The position numbers and the translations under genes were made by a program. Under the pieces are notes generated by a model. It made no database searches, had not been told where the DNA came from, and saw nothing but the letters and a program-made list of their open reading frames with translations. From Phylloscopus collybita (taxonomy: Eukaryota; Chordata; Aves; Passeriformes; Phylloscopidae): DNA of 64,000 bases. Positions within the stretch are counted from its first letter, which is position 1. Each line of letters opens with the position of its first letter. Of the stretch, positions 52,201-64,000 are shown in pieces. Location: contig JAJNNQ010000008.1 in assembly GCA_027886175.1 (NCBI GenBank), forward strand, positions 8,285,001 to 8,349,000. Direction: 5' to 3'.

Positions 52201-53063
52201 CCTCTGTTGGGACTTCTGCCACATCGTCCTGCTACTTCTTAGAAATAATTTGATTCATCAACCTGGCAAAAGAAGTTCCCCACCCACAGGAGGTTATTGT
52301 TTCCTGAGTCTCTCAAGTTGTTCTGGCTGAGAAGAGTCAGATGAGTGGCAATAAGGGAAGGTGTATGGAGGGACAGGACTTACCCTCAGTAGCAGCAGAG
52401 AAATTGGTTCAACTCAGGGTGAACAGTTTCATAAACTCTTTGGGATTACTTGGCTGGGGTTGCTGTAGAAGTGAACATTTTTGCCTTCTTATTGTCATCA
52501 GACTTTGGCTCTCAGGGGGTTTTGTTTCTTTATACGGAGCAATGGACCTCCACAGAGTGAGTCCTTCTCTTAACACACATTTTAATTGTGTCTGTACCAT
52601 GTTCCAATAGATTTGTTTCTTCTTTTGTGGGGTTTCTTTTCTGAGTTGATTGACTTGATCAGACAATGCCAGTGCTGGAAGAAGCCAAGGGGTAGCAGTG
52701 TATGACCAGGAGAAGGGATGAGGTTGGAGTGACTGGGTATTGGCAATATTTTTTTTATAAATATTGGCAGTATTATTTTAGATAAACTGCAGGCCATTCT
52801 ATGTGAGTCAAGTTTATTGTGCATTACATGATGCCATACAAGCTATGACATCAGAATTGATTGAGTTGTAGAGTTTAGTGCATTATTTATTAATTTATTA
52901 TTTTATTTGAAGATTGAAGACAATCAAAGGAATGGTAAAGTTTTTTAAACACCTCCAAAAAGTATCATGATGTGGATATTTTGGGGTGTCTTTTTTTTTA
53001 GCTGAAAATGTTTGATGAGAAAATGGACCTTCATATTAGAAGCTCTATTTGAAATAGGATATG
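43281..53063. other. Intergenic DNA, no gene seen; possible conserved regulatory stretches
   Basis: About 9.8 kb of AT-rich DNA. It holds a T run (45984-46006), a TATC-type microsatellite (46831-46930), and complex non-repetitive stretches at about 47.70-48.25 kb and 49.05-49.90 kb with homeodomain-like TAAT/ATTA motifs. No open frame above 101 codons and no recognisable protein. Confidence 0.6.
46831..46930. repeat. (TATC)/(TA)n microsatellite
   Basis: Repeated ATCTATCT and TATATCTA units, grading into TATATA at the 3' end. Confidence 0.96.
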
Positions 53064-53152
53064 AGTCAAAGCTCATATTCATTTTAGTCTGTGCTGGCCA
53101 GGATATGATAAGCCCTGGCCTGCACAGACTAAAATGAATATGAGCTTTGACT
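53064..53152. repeat. Near-perfect inverted repeat (89-base hairpin)
   Basis: 53064-53094 is the exact reverse complement of 53122-53152 (31 base pairs). After one T/T mismatch (53095/53121) a further 7 pairs follow (53096-53102 with 53114-53120), leaving an 11-base loop (53103-53113). The 9-mer AGGATATGA occurs both at the outer left edge (53056-53064) and in the loop (53100-53108). It could be a template-switch inversion, a small foldback element or a young hairpin-RNA locus. Confidence 0.97.
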
Positions 53153-56100
53153 TGGATTTTCCTGAGAGTATGTTTAACGTGTTAGCAGCCCTAACATGGC
53201 TCCTTGGCAGACACTGGAGCCTGAAAACAATCTGGATTTATGGAGAGATGGCTCTACATTACACAGAGTTCTGTTTATAAAACAAACTGAAGGCTTTTTA
53301 CAAAAGTGGAAACCTTTTGAGATTATTCCTCATTAACATTGCCTAATTGCAGCTCTTTGATCTTTAATTCCCTTGGCCCTCTCACCTCCTCTCCTCACTC
53401 TGTTAATGGATGCTCTGGCCCTGGTTTTCCAAGGCAGGATGAGCCTGTTCCAAATACTCAGAGCTGGCTGTTAACAGCCATCTGTTGCACATAGGACTCT
53501 CTTGAAGTCACTGCATTTTCAGATTGATTTTGGTGGGCTTCAGGCCATAGTTTCTGTAACAGACTTTGCTGCAGCCCTTTCTGAGGCTGGGTACCAGCAG
53601 TAACTCACATTAATGGACACATGCAGTCATATGTATGAAAGAGTCCCTGGGCTTTTGTTTCATTAATTAATCAACACCAGTGTCACATTATTTATGGTTT
53701 CATTTTAAATGTGTTTCTAAAACAGAAAACATTTGCATTCTGGCAGTTCCATAGGAATAGGAGCAAAACAAGAAATACTATAGCATTTATGTATGACAAA
53801 TAAAAACTGTTATTTTTGGTATATCTTCTTAAGCTGTAGAGAATCACCTACAAGACACATCCAAGCATTCCAGAAATAAATGCTATGATGACAGGTGACC
53901 CTGTAAAAAGGCTTCTAGCCCCATACAACCATGGTTTACACTTTTAAACTTTGTATTCTGCTCTTTCTCTCTACGGAAAATGGGACTCAAAAATTGAAGT
54001 AGTTGTTAATGCAACTTCTGCATAAACCTGGGCTAAAGTCTGGTCAAAATTGATGGGAAGGTTTTCAGTAGATGTGCTTCGGTTTGACTCTGTCTCAGCT
54101 GGAACACCACCTTACTAAAAGAGGGTGATTTCCTGAAAGAATCCTCATAAAAAGAATTCTTTTTATTTGTATTAATTCTTTTACTTGTATACTGTGTCCA
54201 TTTGTGCTCATCCCAATTTTAAATCTATTCAACATTCCAGAGGAAACCTTCTAATGCAGTTTGAGGAAACACTTCAATTTGCATCACGGGTCACACGCCG
54301 ATTAGAAGAAATAATGTGACCTGCCTACTTATCATTTACAAACAGTTCAGCTCAACCACATTTCTGGATTTTAAAGGAAATTCTGCAATATAATAATTGT
54401 ATCTATTCATGCTATTTGTAATTTCCAAATGGTAAATCATCATCTGCAAGAAATGCTCTCAATCAAGGGAGAAAAAGACATATAATTATGTCATTTATAA
54501 TGAATTCTAAAGGAAACAAAGACTTTAAGAGGAAAAACTCTGGAGAAAACCAAGGAAGAAAATCCACACAATAATACCAGTTGCTCCTAAGAAGATGCAT
54601 AGCTAATGAAAAATTTGCATTTATTATATGAAACTCAACATCAAACACTTCAGCGAGAGAACTGTCAAAACTCTGGAGTCTAGGCAAACAAGACCTGACT
54701 TTTATTAGATAAATTACATACTCTCCTTCTTTTGTAAGCATCAATAAAATCAACTTTTTGACAAATAGCTATCTCCTGGGTGCAAGTTCTGAGGATTGCT
54801 GCTAATCTTCATCTTTTGAAGCATCCCAAGGATTAAAGGCATATGTCAATAACAGTGGCCCATGACCTTTGTGTGGAAGGTACCAGAGTCTCTTTGTAGC
54901 AGCTCAGTCTGTGATGTGAGATGATATGTACAAATGCTGGGAAACCATGGGAGAACTCTTGCTGTGCAGAAATCTGTAGACTCAGGATAGATGCTTTCAT
55001 ACTACAGGGCTCTTGAATGGCACACATTGTCTGGCAGAATTGGGCTTAATCCATTTAGTTCTAATGACAACTTTAACAAATAGCATTGGTGGAAAAAACA
55101 TATATCCTTTAAATAAAGTAAGTAGGAAGAGAAAAACAAAATAAAATATCCTGTTTTCTACTGACATTTCTGTCTGCTCTCTAGATTTACTGCAGACAGA
55201 ATTAATTTTAGTGCAAACAGCTTCTGTGCAAGCACTAATTGGTCTTTATTCTCATTTTCTAGATATTTATTAGGCCAGACTCTTCTGTTATGCTAGTATA
55301 GATCAATAACTCAGTTGAAGACAATGTGGTTACATCATCATAAACCTGGTAAGGGAATAGCTGACTGGATAAGTCAGATGATAATAATAATAACAGCAGT
55401 AGCAGAAATGAAGGAGTGGAAACTCAGGTTTTCTGGTGGCTGTGGCTGTTAAATACCTCACTTTCTCCTGCCATGGTATGCAGGGTATGATCAGGGCAGA
55501 AAGTCAAGAATCCCTCTGAGGTTGTCCTATGGACCTGTATATTTGTATATGATAGTGAAATTAAGTCCTAAAACCTCACCTTCTACTCCTGCTGCTGGCA
55601 TTGATTTCAAAGGCACACATAGCTTGGATAAAGAGCAAAGATGTAACTGCCTTCTCTGTAGTCCCTGGGACATCAAGAAGAAGCTGCTCAAAGTAGTAAA
55701 AACAAATTTGAGGTTTGGTGTCCCTGAGAAAGGGGATTGAGTCATTCCTGTAAAGGAAAAAGAGAGAGGAAGAAAGGGATACATCTGAGGCTGCAAACTG
55801 TGGAGCTGGTGACAGTGGATTTGAAATCTCTTGCTGAATAGGGGTCCCTCAGAGGTCTGCAGCCTCCTGTCAGAGCCTGACTCCTCCTGTAGCAGTATCA
55901 GTACCAAGCCTGGTTGTGCAGGGTTTAAGCACAAAGGCCATTGCCCTGCAGGTATTGTACTGCCCCATGGGAGTTTGCTGCTTTGGCAGTGGCTGCATCT
56001 GGTGCTGCCTATGGCCAAATACTATTCATGGAGTTAGGATTTTTCTCTGTATTTGTGGTAGCAAAGCATGATTATATCTGTCTGGATATATTTTAAAAGG

Positions 56101-59100
56101 ATGTAAGGCAAATTTTGGGTTCTTCAGACTAACACACTCCAGAACTTGTATTCTTGTCCTGACACTGCATGTGCTTTTCCATCATTGTGATTTCACCCAT
56201 TATGCTGGTTTGGTCCAGTTTTCCTTTCCTGGTAATTCAACAGATCCAAAATGAAAGTTCTTAAAAGTGAAGAATGAGGAAAAAACACCCAAACAAACAG
56301 CAGGAAAATGGTAACCTGCCTGGAATGGACCTATGTGAGTTCAGTGTCTTTCTTAGCAGTGAATGGAAGCTCTTCAGGCCACCATGCAAGCCTGAGTGAG
56401 AGGAAAATGCTGTCATTACTGATGCTGGGGCTGCTATTTTCCTGATGTCATTATAGTTCTGCCCATCAAGATAATTCATCCTGAGAAATAGCATATTGTC
56501 AGTGTTGGTTGGTGTCCTGAGAAAACAATTCAAAGGAAGTCTGGTCCCTCCTCATATCCCATAGCACATAATTAAGAAATGAAGCAGACATCCCATAGGA
56601 AAATAAGTAGAATGAATTGAAGCAGGCAGCTGTTCAGGTGACTGCCTATACTCTCAATCTTATCATAGCTCTCATTCCTGCACAATTACTGAGATGTGCT
56701 TTGCACAACCCTTACAAATATTAGACATATGGGAGTGGGTGAATATTTCTTCCACTGCTTAATATCATTAAAAGCAATTAATAGATATTAAACAGAAGCA
56801 TGAGGTCCTTGTTGTGTGTAAAGAGATAGAAAGGGAGGGAGCTTATGCAGCTGTGTCTGGCAGAAGGCAGAATGTAAGAGAGAGTTTCAGTGAGGAGTAG
56901 GGAAAATTGATTAATGAGGTTTAACCTGGATCAGAGGCTAAGGGATTTTTTTAAATGTGTGCAAAAAGTGAAGTGAAGTCTGTGCATCTGGAACTTCACA
57001 AATATCTTTCAAGTTCTGCCCTCAGACAGTGATGTTACACAGTTTCTGCTTTGTGTAATAATTTGAACATTGGATTGCTTTTCTCTCCTTTTCACAGATA
57101 CCATGGTTACCTCTCCTCTGCTAGTTAACAGGTTACTGACTGCTTTAGGAAGTGATTTCTCTAAGTTTTAAGTTTTAATTTTAAGAACAGAGTTTTTTCT
57201 GTCCAAGGGCACCATATGTGCTGTACAGGTGGAACACAGTGTGCTCTGGCTCTTGTTTGGTGCTTGTTGTAGTGGAAGAGAAAATCAGTCCAAGGCTGCA
57301 AGCAGAGGTCTATCCAGCTGCCCAAGAAATGTCTTGTCCTTTGGAAGAAGAATTCTTTCATTAGAACTAAGTGGAATTGTATAATTAGTGAAGCAAAAAG
57401 CAGAACTTCACAGAAAATTGAATGATTATTCCTTCATAAAAGAAGTGTTTTCAGAATTTTCTTGAAACACTGTTGGCCATCAATAGTGAAGGGCGTGTAT
57501 GTCATTAAAAATCAATGGTGAATCATAATTCAGTGTTAAGTGCTCACAGGCATTGTCTCATACCAGTTCACCTGCCATTAAGAAGATTCCAAGATGATTT
57601 TCTGTAGATGTGAATGGAGCCATGGATATCTGAGCAGTTTGGTTCCATCTGTCTGCATAATACCTGAAAATCATGAATGTGGGAGGTCAGTGACATGACA
57701 TTCACTGAGTGTGCCACAGACAGAGTTAGTGCCCCTGTTAAAGAGATCACAAGAATTTTTTTGCAAGAGAGCTGCCAGAGGACAGCTTCTTCCCTTTCTA
57801 TGGAATAGCAATGGTGGACTTCCTCAAAGCACCTTCCTCCCCAAAAATACAGCCTTAAAAAGCTTTGGGCCAGAGTACAGGACTGTGTGTGGGTTTGTCA
57901 CTGTTGAACCCTCTGTGGTGTCAGGGAGTTTTTAACTTATGGATCCCATTACAGGCACAAACTCCACAAAACAACGCCAAAGACTATCAGAGAACACTTG
58001 CCAGCTTAGTGCAACAGCTCTAGAGTGGTTGTGTGATTTAGGGTTTATAGGGTGTGGCTTCCTCGTTGCTCCCTCTTGGTCCCCATCGCCGATTGCTCGC
58101 GGCGAGCCAGGAAGGGTCTGACCCGTACAGGCAGAGAGAGGGAGGCTCTTCTGCACAAAGAGCTTAGAATTTATCATTTCCTTTGCTCACTCTTCCCAAT
58201 TTTCATCCTTTCCAATAATCTAGGACTTGCAATGACAAGCATTATTGAGAGAAAGTTTGATTTACCATGACTTTTTATTACTTTTTTTTTTTTGTCTGTA
58301 CTGTTGGTGTAAATGAAAACAGTTGTACCTTCCATAGTTGTTAACTTGCCAAAAACTTTTTTTTTTTTTACTGAATTTCTTTCATTTTTGTATTGTGCAT
58401 TTGTATTCCAGCATTCAAGGCTTAGCAGACTCAGAATTTACTTCTCTGTAGCTCAAGGCACTGTATTGAGCTTGTTTTGTATACTGCCCTGGATCTTTTC
58501 ACATTAGGTTGGTTTTGATATTGAGAATATTTCCAATAATTAAGTTAGTTAGTACTAGAGTACAATAAGGATTTTTTCTCTCTCTCTGTTCCAGGCCTGC
58601 ATTATTTTTTGCTTTAGCTTATCTCATTTTGCACATTCTCTCACTGAACTGTATTCCAGTGGTTTTAAAAACACATCATTTTTTGTCAGGAACAATCTGG
58701 CCTCTCTTATAACATGATGTAGTAACATTTATTGTCATAGGTATGACAACTAGGCTAAGGAAGATTGAAGTCTGACAAAAAGTGGGACCAGTAAAACCTT
58801 TAAGAACAACCTGAGACCTGGTGTAAGTCAACAAATATTGACTAAATTGTGATGAAATCATGCTTGATCAGGCTGTACTTGAATTTAGCTGTTATTCCTT
58901 TCTAAAATATATGTTCTAGATTTCTTAATTTATCTTTCGATGGGCAAGGCTTAGAGACTTTGAAAAGACACTTTGCTGGCCTTGAATTGACTCTATTTCT
59001 ACCTTCCTATTTCCTCTAGTGGAATGGAGAGCCCAGTATGACCAGGTTTTGCCAAATTACATTTTTTTATTAATTGTCTTTCAAGAATAAAATTCACTTA

Positions 59101-59764
59101 ATTTTTTTTCACAATTTCTGTGGTTTATGAGATTATTCACTTGATGGACTCTCTCTTAAGTGTATATATGTGTTTGTACTGCAGTCTTTTTCTGAGGTGT
59201 GCTGTTAGCTTTTCATAAATGGCAAAAGCCCTATAATGAGTAAATACCTTTCTAGGTGCCAGTGGCTGAGACTATTTTGTAAATAAAAGTAAGAAATATA
59301 ATAATAAATTAAAGTTCTGGGATTTTTTTTTTTTGTGGGGCTGGATTTTTTGAATTTTTTTTTTCTGATGCTAAACTCTTTTCCAAGGCTAGGATATGTT
59401 CTGTGTATGAGGACCTGTTTCAACATTTATCACAAGCAAACCACTGTGCTATTCCAAACATGATATATTTCACTTTAGTAGTGCTGACTTCAGCTTACTA
59501 ATTGCCTGACAGCATTTTCTTTGTTAAGCTTTAACTGTGATCATCACACTTTTGTTGTACTGACAGTGGAAATATTCAGTAACAGACGACCTAAATACAT
59601 CATAAGCACAACTGTACTAATCTTTCATAATGGGTGTGCTTTTGGAATTATATGGAACACGTGCATATAATCATTGTCAGGAGCTACATGCATTCAAGTC
59701 ACCAAAAGCATCAACTGAAAGCATTATCTGACAAAGCATTCTGATGTTCAATGCACATGACTTA
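53153..59764. other. Intergenic DNA, no gene seen
   Basis: AT-rich DNA with short simple runs such as (ATA)n at 55379-55395 and T runs at 58281-58293 and 58358-58370. The longest open frame (163 codons, minus, 55527-56018) is unrecognised. A CpG-rich patch lies at about 58070-58125. Confidence 0.6.
57938..58180. other. Compositionally odd CpG-bearing patch, possible retroelement remnant
   Basis: Seven CpGs fall within about 75 bases (58046-58122) in DNA that otherwise has almost none. The core includes GCTCGCGGCGAGC (5-base inverted arms). On the minus strand it is followed by CCTATAAACCCTAA, which could be a TATA-like box. A recent LTR fragment is one explanation, a small unmethylated regulatory island another. 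No termini or target-site duplication could be identified. Confidence 0.35.
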
Positions 59765-59884
59765 CAAAAAAACCCCAAAACATAAAAACCAAAAAAGCAA
59801 ACAAAACAAAACAAAACAGAAAAAAAAAGAAACAAAAACAAACCAACAAACAAACAAAAAACCCAAACAAACAAATTAAAACCC
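59765..59884. repeat. A/C-only low-complexity tract
   Basis: Top strand almost all A and C (AAAC, ACAAA and CAAAA units), mirroring in complement the G/T tract at 37.9 kb. The minus-strand frame through it reads as F/L/C-rich peptide and is an artefact. Confidence 0.95.
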
Positions 59885-62800
59885 AGGCCCATAAAGATAC
59901 AGTTTTTATTTTATAGCCAATTGAAGCTGCTTATTATATCAGAATCAGCAGGACAGACCTATCATCACCTGCATATGCTCTGGATCAAACTAGTCAATTC
60001 CTTTTGTGATGATATGAGCCCACAGAAATCCACAGGCCCTCTTTCTGCTGAATGGACTAATGTTTCTTGTTTTTTAGAAAAAAGACAAACTGCATACATC
60101 ATGTATGCTTGGAGAGATAGTGTCCGGAGAGATCTAATTTTGCACAGAGAAGAGTTCTGTAGCTTTGGCTGAACAAAGACTGATTTGCTGCTGCTATCAC
60201 TTTCTAATTGTTTGAAAGGGAAGGTTCAGTTTCCTGGCACGTAAGCAAAGGTGTGGGAACTCAAAGGCCTGTGCTACGTGTCTGCTTCCACACCAGCTTA
60301 TTTGAACTCACTTTGCAAATTTTTTGTTCCTTCATGTTCTACTCTCAGCTAATAAAATTTCATTTGTGAGAGCTGGGATCAGCTTCTGTACATCAGTGAG
60401 GAAACCTACCTTATGAATAGTATATGAATACCTTATGAATCTAGTATAGAAATTTTCTGGTCCCTTAGCAGCTGTGGCAGGGCAGGGCAGACTCTGGTCC
60501 ACACTCCCTCAGCTGCTCAGCAAACTGCTCTGAACCAGGGAAGGGCATCTCTGTGACTCCCTGCACTCAGCAGTTTTAGTCCTTCACCAAAGGGCCTGAA
60601 TTTGTCAAAAGATGATCTCAAAACTTAACTACTTTTAATGTGCATTAATTTCTCTCTCTGACAGTGATATTGTGCTAGCAATCTTTCAAGTCTCAAGTTG
60701 AATTACATAAGCAAAGCTGGTTGCATGGCAGGGCTGTTAAAATGCTCTGGCACTTGTCATGTCCAGGCACACAGGCAGGGATTTTCACAAGCACCACTGT
60801 GGTTTAGGATTCAGTCAGTTTGGAATATCTCATTCACTTAGCTTAGTGTGTCATCCTTGTCTGTTCCTAACAATCTCCTGTATGATGTCTAATGAACTCT
60901 CAGAAATAGATATTTGCCATGGAAGGTCTGCCATCTCTCTCTGTTTACTAAATATTTCAGAAAGGAGCACCTCTGTGCTCACAGACCTACCCTGTATATG
61001 TATCAAAATAAAAGGGCTTTGGAAAAGATATTCTTTTCCAAAATACGTGAGGAGGAGCTGTTCATGAACACCTCCTTCTGCCTTCTTTTTTTTTTTTTAA
61101 CTGTAGTTTAGTGCCAATCGAATGGATAGAAATAGTAACTCAATTCTATGGTGACAATTCATCAAGAATCTTTATTTTTATAAGGCCCCAACAACATTTT
61201 ATGTATAAGATTCAGTGTGGTGTGTGATAAAAATGTCTTAACATCAGCCAGTGACTTTCATCTAAATGAGTACTGAAGGAACAAAGGAAAAATAAGAAGG
61301 TTCATTAAATGCAACTCACATTCAAAACCAAGCAGACTGAAATTAAAAAACAAAATGGGTGAATTTGCAGTGAGATTCATAGTTTTGTACATATTGCGTC
61401 ACAATATTGGGACAATCTTTAAAGTGAAGATTTTTAGAACCATTATAAAAAATGAGAATTACTTGTGCATTATAATGGACACAAAACAAGCAATGACCCC
61501 TAGTAAGAGCTACTTGTTTTCTGAAAAACTTTAGATACAGTTTTACACTTTTGATTTTCCTGTAGGCATCTTATTTGCAACCAGATTATTAGATAAACTG
61601 ATTAATGATGCTTCTTTTTCTAAATGTTTATGTGTGGAGCACTCTAGTTGTGGACATGTGTACATATGTCCTGCTGTAGCCTTCTTTGAGAATCTCTCTT
61701 TTCAGGTCCAGGTGGGTGCACTCCAAATCAGTTATATTCTGAAATATAGTAGGTATAGATTTGAAAAATCACAACATTCAAGACTGATATGACAGACCAG
61801 TCAGAGACTGCTTAGGCTGAGATTTTTAAATTTCTGCTATGTTTCTAGTTGATTATTAATATTTTGTTGTATTTCACATAAACAGTAATTTAATATTAAT
61901 TTATTTCTAACTGCAAGAAAAAGTAGGAATTATTAGCTTTGTAAATAATATCATTGACTTTAATTCTGCTGTTTATGAGCAGAAAAGACACAGGTGTCAA
62001 TGCAAAATTAATACCAAATTCATGGAGAAGAAAGAAGAGTATCCACAGTTATACTAATAGAGGAGGAAAGAATAGTAATTTACCTTTGAAATATTTGTTA
62101 TCAAGTGATATCTCTGACTCCATTCATTTAAACACTGGTATATATTTTTACTGTTTATAGTTTACAGTTAATACTTTTCTTAGTTGACATTCAAAGAAAA
62201 ATCTTCTTGCTTTTTTGGTATGCCCTGGTCTTTTTATGAGGAAATGAATAATGAATTAATTTTAAAAATAGGAGCAGCAGTAACATTTTAAAGTTTACAG
62301 CAAAGCGACTTCACACAGAAATGGAAATTTGCAGTGATTTTTGTGCAGTACATCATTATGGCATTGGTCCTCTTGCCAAGCTTACAGAGCATATTTCAGT
62401 CTCTGTGACTTTGAAGTATGTGTTCTCTTAAGGCTTAACAATGTCAAGCTTCATAACACAAGAGCTAGTTTGCTTACTTCCTACTTTAAATTGCTCGTAA
62501 TTTGAGACATGCAAACATTTCCACTTTATAAAGCAAAGCTACTAAACATATTATTGCTCCAACCTGCAAGTTTTATAGCCTCTGTATATTTAGAAAGCTG
62601 TGCTTTATTAAAATAAACTGTAAAGAGGCTTAACTCATTATGGAATCTGCAAGTGTCTAAAATGAAATATCTTCCATTTATTATAGGGATTTAGGAAAGT
62701 TTGAAAAAAGACTATAATACTGTTGTTGTAGAAACAGGATGTTAACAATTTTTTAGGCCTTTGAGGTTTGTAGCTGGAAGTACAATTTTTCATGGGATAG

Positions 62801-63741
62801 GTCTGCCTACAGTTAGCCTGAAAAAAAAATCATAATTTTGCTTTGTGCAGCCTTCAAAGCTTGAAAAATAGATCATCACCCTGAGTTTGAACAGAAATCC
62901 TTTCAAATACTTGGACAAAGTAGGTTTAGGTAGCATTGCTTAATTTTAGTTTTGAATAGATAGAGTACTCACTTTTCATAATTTTATCTCCCTGATGAAT
63001 CCATACTGGAAGCAGTAAATGCAATGTGGAACTCTTGACTCCACAAAATTTTGCAACTTTTGCAAAAACATATTTGGATGAAAATGCAAGGAGATTCTGG
63101 TTCTGTCTTTATTCAGAGAAATGGTGCTTTAACTGTTTGTTGACTTTTTGGCATTCGTATTTTGCTATAATTAATTTTTTAACTCACTTTTGAGTACAGG
63201 ACCACTACTGGTTAGAGATAATAGTTCCAAAGGGGAAAAATGTTTTTTGTCTTCACAAAAAGGCTAATTCATGGTCTGTATGCTGTCTCCTTAGATGTTG
63301 TGTTTTACCATCTGAATATGTAACATACTCTTTATGTCAATCACATTTTTCAGAGCTGCTCCTATGCTGAACAAAAACTATCATTGCTCAGTTTTGGTAG
63401 GTCTTGTTCTTGTAGGAGTATCTCAGAACAATTTCTTATGACTTCACAATAGGAAGTTTGACTTGTTCAACCAGAAAATTTCCATCAGAAAAAAAAAAAA
63501 ATAGAGCTCAGGTCCTAATAGTTTGCCAAGTCCTTAAAATTATTGAGTCTAATAGGAGCAGGACTGAAAAACCTTACAGAGGTGTAGTGAGTTTTCCCAG
63601 CAGAGGTGTCTTCCCTCTTTAGGCTTCCATTACAGCTGCTTGGTGGCACAGAAGCAAGAGCACCCATGGGATTCTGAGGCTGGGAAGGGACATATGTGCA
63701 TTATTTTGTTTAGACAGACATATTTTTTTTGTGCCAGCCTG

Positions 63742-63744
<3 letters not shown>
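59885..63744. other. Intergenic DNA, no gene seen
   Basis: AT-rich; only short unrecognised open frames (up to 102 codons). T/A runs at 61086-61099, 62820-62829 and 63489-63501. No element recognised. Confidence 0.6.
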
Positions 63745-63777
<33 letters not shown>

Positions 63778-63788
63778 AAAAAAAAAAA
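63745..63788. repeat. Poly(A) tract
   Basis: 44 bases, all A except one T. No retroposon body is recognised to its left. Confidence 0.97.
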
Positions 63789-64000
63789 GTGTCTGGCTTT
63801 TAGAATTGCTGCAAAATGCCTGGTTGTTTCAAATACTGTATGTCCCAGCAGATATAAACAGTAAATCCAGCGTGCTGACACAGCCAGAGCTCTGGACAAG
63901 GGGTGGGGTTAAAAGAGACCTGCTGTGCTCTCTGTGGCAGCTGGGCTTCCCCAGCCTGCCTGTGAAGAGATGGAGAGCCTGTTGCAAGAAAAGCTTTGAC
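63789..64000. other. Intergenic DNA to window edge
   Basis: Slightly GC-richer in the last 100 bases. Nothing recognised. Confidence 0.5.

Overview
The window looks like vertebrate nuclear DNA, most likely from a bird. Genes are sparse and interrupted by introns. The coding part is unmistakably the zinc-finger gene SALL1. Two truncated CR1-type LINE tails (about 30.3 kb and 42.45-42.6 kb) are of the kind typical of bird genomes. Microsatellites and poly(A)/poly(T) tracts are common. There are no bacterial-type operons, rRNA genes, CRISPR arrays or recognisable tRNA genes. The species cannot be told from this sequence.

Positions 1-5.2 kb carry the 3' part of SALL1 on the + strand. This comprises most of the large second exon (its beginning lies left of the window), a 1,050-base intron, the last coding exon (3641-4081) and a 3' UTR. 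About 1,009 residues are visible, including four C2H2 zinc-finger clusters. SALL1 is a developmental transcriptional repressor (kidney, limb, ear, neural). The amino-terminal repressor motif and the glutamine-rich segment are outside the window.

A GC- and CpG-rich island of about 2.1 kb (roughly 6.38-8.48 kb) starts some 2.3 kb past the SALL1 stop codon. It is interrupted by an A/CA-rich tract and a 260-base decamer-based minisatellite. It may be a promoter of a non-coding transcript or an orphan CpG island, but no coding gene could be assigned to it.

From about 8.5 kb to the end (about 55 kb) I see no credible protein-coding gene. This fits the gene-poor land beside developmental regulators, where distant enhancers often lie. 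Within it are ancient MIR-like SINE remnants (12.0 and 19.3 kb), a diverged duplicated segment (17.4 and 19.7 kb), AT-rich and microsatellite tracts, and a G/T-rich tract with a canonical G-quadruplex motif (37.93-38.17 kb). There is also a nested GGCAGT minisatellite (42.85-43.28 kb), a near-perfect 89-base hairpin (53.06-53.15 kb), and an isolated CpG-rich patch (about 58.08 kb).

No previously undescribed multi-gene system is evident. The most unusual items are the long hairpin, the downstream CpG island with its minisatellite, and the higher-order GGCAGT array.
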